NCBI GenBank assembly: GCA_964035795.1 | Contig: OZ038320.1 | Coordinates: 18,184,589-18,248,588, forward strand | Origin: Pterobdella sp. o SKG-2022 | Taxonomy: Eukaryota > Annelida > Clitellata > Hirudinida > Piscicolidae | Direction of reading: 5' to 3' | Length of the DNA: 64,000 nt | Shown here: positions 59,092-64,000 of the stretch, piece after piece | How the letters are laid out: each line of letters opens with the position of its first letter | Numbering within the stretch: the stretch's first letter is position 1 | The notes under the pieces: model-generated | The model's input: only the letters and a program-made list of their open reading frames with translations | The model's database searches: none | What the model was told of the DNA's origin: nothing | Made by a program: the position numbers and the translations under genes

Positions 59092-61004
59092 AAAGATCCA
59101 ACTATAGCTTATGAAGAGATTGAGTGATGACACTTTTAGGTGAGAGCAGCTATCTTGAATATGAGCCTTTTGGGTATAGGAAACCAGTGAAGCTTGTCTA
59201 GACATTGGGAAGATTGGCGAAGACGTCATAGCAGAGAACAATGCGTGCAATATGGTTTTGAATTTTTTGTAGTTTTCTGATGAGTGTAGATGGAAGAGAG
59301 TAGAGAAGAGAATTGCAGTTGTCTAGTCTAGAAATTATGAAAGCAAGAGCGAGATTGTGAGCTGTTTGAAAAATGAGGCATTTACGAATGTGGTTGATGG
59401 CTTTGATATGTATGCTACATTGTTTGGCTGTTGAAGAGATGTTTTGGTCGAAGAAGAGAGTGTTATCGATGATGACGCCAAGTAATTTTATTTCGGAAGA
59501 AATCTTTATATTCTGACCAGCAATGTTAACTATTTTTGGTAGGGTTTTTATGCACGATTTAGTACTGACAAACGTTGCATTTGTTTTTTCGATGTTGAGT
59601 TTGATGAGGTTTTGTGAGAGCCAGGTATGTACAGAGAAGACGCATTTAAATATTTCTTCAACGGCTGGTTGAGGGTTGTCGTAGAAAAATTCGGATGTGA
59701 GAATGATGTCAGCTGCATATTGATAAAAAGTGATGTGATTTTTTTAAAAAATTTTGGCCAAAGGAAAAGTGTAGATGACAAAAAGTAGAGAACCAAAGAC
59801 AGACCCTTGTGAAACACCAGCTGAAAGAGGCAGAATGAGTGAAGAAGTTTTACCTATTTTGGGAAATTGAGAAAGGTTTGTCAGGTATAAACCTAGCCAA
59901 AGAAGAGCTGAATCCACAATTTTGAAATCATGCTGCAAGCGAGACATAAGTATTTGATGGTCAACCGTGTCAAAAGCGGCAGACAGATCTAGTGAAACCA
60001 GCAAGCTTTCTCGACCGTTATCTTGAGCTCTTCTGAGTGTGTCTGTTACGTGTAGAAGAGCAGTTTCGAACGAATGAAGGTTATTGTAGGCAGATTGAAA
60101 TTTGTTGAAGGATGATGAAACGAATAAATGAGTGAAGAGTTGGGATAAAGCAATCTTTTCCAGAATTTTAGATAGTGTTATAAGATTGGACACCGATCTA
60201 TAATTGGAAAGATTAGATTTGTCCAAATTGGGTTTTTTTCAAAGGGGGGTTACTTGGAAAGTTTTGAAATTGGAGGGAAAAACGCCTTGAGAGAAAGAAA
60301 GGTTTGCCAGTTTAGCAATTATTGGAGAAAGGATTGTTGATAAGCGTTTTAGAAGAAATGTCGGTAAGATGTCGAGTGGAGAAGTTTTTATTGGGAGAGT
60401 TTTAATTATTAAGTAAACATCATGGTAGGACATCTTATCGAAACATCTAAAGTAAGGATTATTATTGCTATACTGCATGTCATTGCTGTAACTACTGAAG
60501 TAGTGATCGCTGTTATTCTTTTCATAAGTAATTAACTGAGAATCCATTGTTAATTCATTTTGCACAACATCACATGAGCGTGGTTTTTCAGTCGGACTAC
60601 AGTTCTCGACTCTTCGCATACCCTGTTGGATTGACTCAAAGGATTGGTGTATATTGATAATTTTATTGTTAAAAAATGTAGAAAAAGATAAAACTAGATT
60701 ATTTTTTTCAGTTTGAGAAATGGGTGCTATGAGAGGAGATTTGTGGACAATGGAATTGATAATATACCAGGTTCTTTTAGGATTTTGAGAGCAACCATCC
60801 AGCTGTGTGCGAAATTATGATGAAATTGTACTTTTAACTACTTCATATTCAACGTCTTTTGTAATAAATAAAGAATTTTTGCATTTTTTAAAGTTTCTTT
60901 TTAATATTTAGAAAATCATAAAACAATTCTGGAGAATCCATCAGTATAGCCTTTGGACCAACGTCTACTCAAATTCAGAGGAGGTAGTTCAGAGGAGATC
61001 AACG

Positions 61005-61193
61005 CGACTTTTTTTATTATCAGTTTTATTTGTTATTTTTGATATTGAAATTTTTTTAATTACTCCATTCCCAATTATAATAAATTTAAGAATATCAATA
61101 TCAATAATTATAACATATATGTTTATCATAATTGTATTAATAATTGGCTTAATTCACGAATGAAGTGAAGGCTCATTAAGTTGAAATAATTAA
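61005..61193 (+). pseudogene. nad3: nad3 3' part (NADH dehydrogenase subunit 3)
   Basis: In the invertebrate mitochondrial code the frame gives SVLFVIFDIEIFLITPFPIM then MIGLIHEWSEGSLSW and TAA. FDIEIFL and LIHEW..G.L.W are nad3 hallmarks. The N-terminal half, including the ECGFDP region, is absent: the copy begins at the junction with nuclear DNA. Confidence 0.85.
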
Positions 61194-61257
61194 AGAAATT
61201 AAAGGTTAACAAAAAGCTTCTAAGCTTTCTAAGGTGGTTCGATTCCATCAATTTCTT
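61194..61257 (+). tRNA. trnS1: Mitochondrial tRNA-Ser (AGN), in NUMT
   Basis: A 7 bp acceptor stem AGAAATT/AATTTCT encloses a reduced D region. The anticodon arm AAAG...CTTT has TCT in the loop, and the T arm is GGTGGTTCGATTCCATC. Position between nad3 and nad2 is as in annelids. The anticodon assignment is by eye. Confidence 0.7.
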
Positions 61258-62239
61258 ATGTATTATTCTCCAATTAATATATCAGTAGTACTGATTCTTA
61301 TACTTAGATCATTAATAGCAATATCAGCTAGAAACTGATTTTTTTTTGACTTTCTATAGAGCTAAATATATTAATATTTATGCCTATACTTTTATTTAAT
61401 AATAATATACTAGAAATTGAAGCTTCAACTAAATATTTAGTTACACAATCTATTGCCTCATCAATATTACTTATATCAAGTATAATAATGTGAAATAGAG
61501 TATTAAATACACCGTTGTTAAGTTATATATTATGAATATCTTTGCTAATCAAACTTGGATCTTTCCCAGCATATTTTTGGCTCCCTTCAGTTATATCAAG
61601 TGTAAGATGGATTAACTGTATTATTTTATCTACTTGACAAAAATTAATCAAAATTTTTATACTATTTTCTATAGTAAATGTAGATAATAAAATAATTATA
61701 ATTATTTGTTTAATTAATATATTAATTGGTGGTATATTTGGTATTAAAACATCTAATATAAAAACTATTATAGCTTATTCATCTATCTCCCATTTAGGTT
61801 GAATACTAATAATCAATATAGTTAACATAATTTCTATACTATACTTTTATTTAATCTCTTATTGTTTAATAATTTTACCTTTATTTTATTTTTTACATAA
61901 GTTAAAAATCAATAACTTTAGTAAAATTTATATTATTAATAAAACAAATATAATAAGAATCCTTACTTTATCATTAATAATCTTATCTTTAGCTGGATAT
62001 CCCCATTTACAGGATTCTTTTTAAAAATAACTTTTATTTTTTTAGTAATAAACATTAGTATTATTTATATAATAAAATTATTATATTGTCAATTTTATCA
62101 CTATATTTTTATCTTACTATTGTATACTATTTATTACTAAATGCATATATAAATAGTAATATAAATGTAAAATGTAGATACAGAAAAACATTAAATATTT
62201 TATCAATTTTTGTATACACACCAATAATTATACTTTTAT
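61258..62239 (+). pseudogene. nad2: nad2 (NADH dehydrogenase subunit 2), frame-broken
   Basis: Starts MYYSPINMSVVLILM and contains WLSMELNMLMFMPMLL, SSIMMWNSVLNTP, LIKLGSFPAYFWLPSVM, AYSSISHLGWMLMI and FTGFFLKMTFIFLV, all nad2 features. The frame breaks at a T homopolymer (about 61339-61347), where the run is one base short or two long. It breaks again near 62000, where the L.G.PPFTGFF motif has lost a base. It ends against the cox1 ATG. Confidence 0.85.
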
Positions 62240-63777
<1,538 letters not shown>

Positions 63778-63842
63778 TAATCAATAGCATAAATTAATGC
63801 ACCTAACTGTTAATTAGAAGATTATCATTAAGATTTGATTAA
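63778..63842 (+). tRNA. trnN: Mitochondrial tRNA-Asn, in NUMT
   Basis: Acceptor TAATCAA/TTGATTA (7 bp), D stem GCAT/ATGC and anticodon loop CTGTTAA with GTT anticodon. A tRNA-Asn between cox1 and cox2 is the annelid arrangement; arthropods usually have tRNA-Leu there. Confidence 0.85.
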
Positions 63843-63843
63843 A

Positions 63844-64000
63844 ATGACTTTTTGAACTCAAATATATATATACAAGATCCAAATTCACCATCAATAACAC
63901 AGCTTGTACAATTTCATGATACAGCTATAATTACATTAACATTAGTTACTTCAGTAATTAGATATACAATAATGTATCTATCCTTAAATAAACTAGTATC
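63844..64000 (+). pseudogene. cox2: cox2 5' part (cytochrome c oxidase subunit II), frameshifted
   Basis: Begins MTFWTQM, then an ATATATATA run adds two bases and shifts the frame. QDPNSPSMTQLVQFHDTAM follows in the restored frame (COX2 N-terminal helix region). Runs off the window. Confidence 0.85.

Larger units (their letters stand above)
56755..60900 (-). mobile_element. L2/CR1-like LINE, split by a nested insertion
   Basis: Minus strand. The outer element runs from about 60900 to 59048 and resumes at 56822 to its 3' end near 56755. Pre-RT block QNPKRTWYIINSIVHKSP; then SPLDILPTFLLKRL, LSNYRSVSNLITLSKILEKI, SAYNNLHSFETALLHVTDTL, LVSLDLSAAFDTVDHQILMS, SAGVSQGSVFGSLLFVIYT. The catalytic YADD reads YAAD (near 59720, in a shifted frame), so one catalytic Asp is lost. 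LGLYLTNLSQF and LLGVIIDNTLFFDQNIS follow. The 3' end GCGCTATATAAATG plus an AAAT-repeat tail is typical of L2/CR1-type elements. Frameshifts near 60235 and 59760 make it inactive. The 5' end is truncated next to the mitochondrial block. Confidence 0.88.

Overview
This is a 64 kb piece of an AT-rich animal genome. Genes are split into many short exons with GT-AG introns, and non-LTR retrotransposons, SINE-like repeats and very long microsatellites fill much of the rest. The mitochondrial-type block at the right end has the order nad3 - trnS1 - nad2 - cox1 - trnN - cox2, which is the order known from annelids. It reads with the invertebrate mitochondrial code (TGA Trp, ATA Met, AGA Ser). A predicted two-domain protein resembling the leech inhibitor eglin fits the same picture. 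My best guess for the source is an annelid, possibly a leech; this is an inference, not a species call.

Layout. 1-4.6 kb (minus): 13 exons of a BTB-BACK-Kelch (KLHL-type) gene that runs off the left edge. 8.9-9.9 kb: decayed LINE. 10.4-15.6 kb (plus): a complete 11-exon SH2D4-type adaptor gene whose introns hold a LINE fragment and two copies of a ~300 bp repeat. 18.0-20.9 kb (minus): a nearly full-length but broken RTE-like LINE. 21.4-22.8 kb (plus): the C-terminal half of a cationic amino acid transporter. 23.4-27.8 kb (plus): a TATA box and signal-peptide exon that may belong to an eglin-like inhibitor gene, with tRNA-derived SINEs between them. 33.8-35.0 kb (plus): a 4-exon TIS11/tristetraprolin-type CCCH zinc-finger gene. 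41.7-42.2 kb: a giant CAT-triplet array. 43.3-47.5 kb (minus): a 4-exon achaete-scute bHLH gene. 49.9-50.7 kb: a 722 bp perfect AC array. 55.6-60.9 kb (minus): stacked LINEs, including a 5'-truncated element inserted into an L2-like element with a perfect 44 bp target-site duplication. About 61.0-64.0 kb: the mitochondrial-type block, with several reading-frame breaks.

The genes look like unrelated single-copy nuclear genes rather than a functional cluster: a likely ubiquitin-ligase adaptor, a signalling adaptor, a transporter, a protease inhibitor, an mRNA-decay factor and a neurogenic transcription factor. Exon boundaries were set by eye from splice consensus, codon phase and family conservation. 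Large stretches (5.1-8.9, 15.6-18.0, 27.9-32.9, 35-41.7 and 50.7-55.6 kb) hold nothing I can identify.
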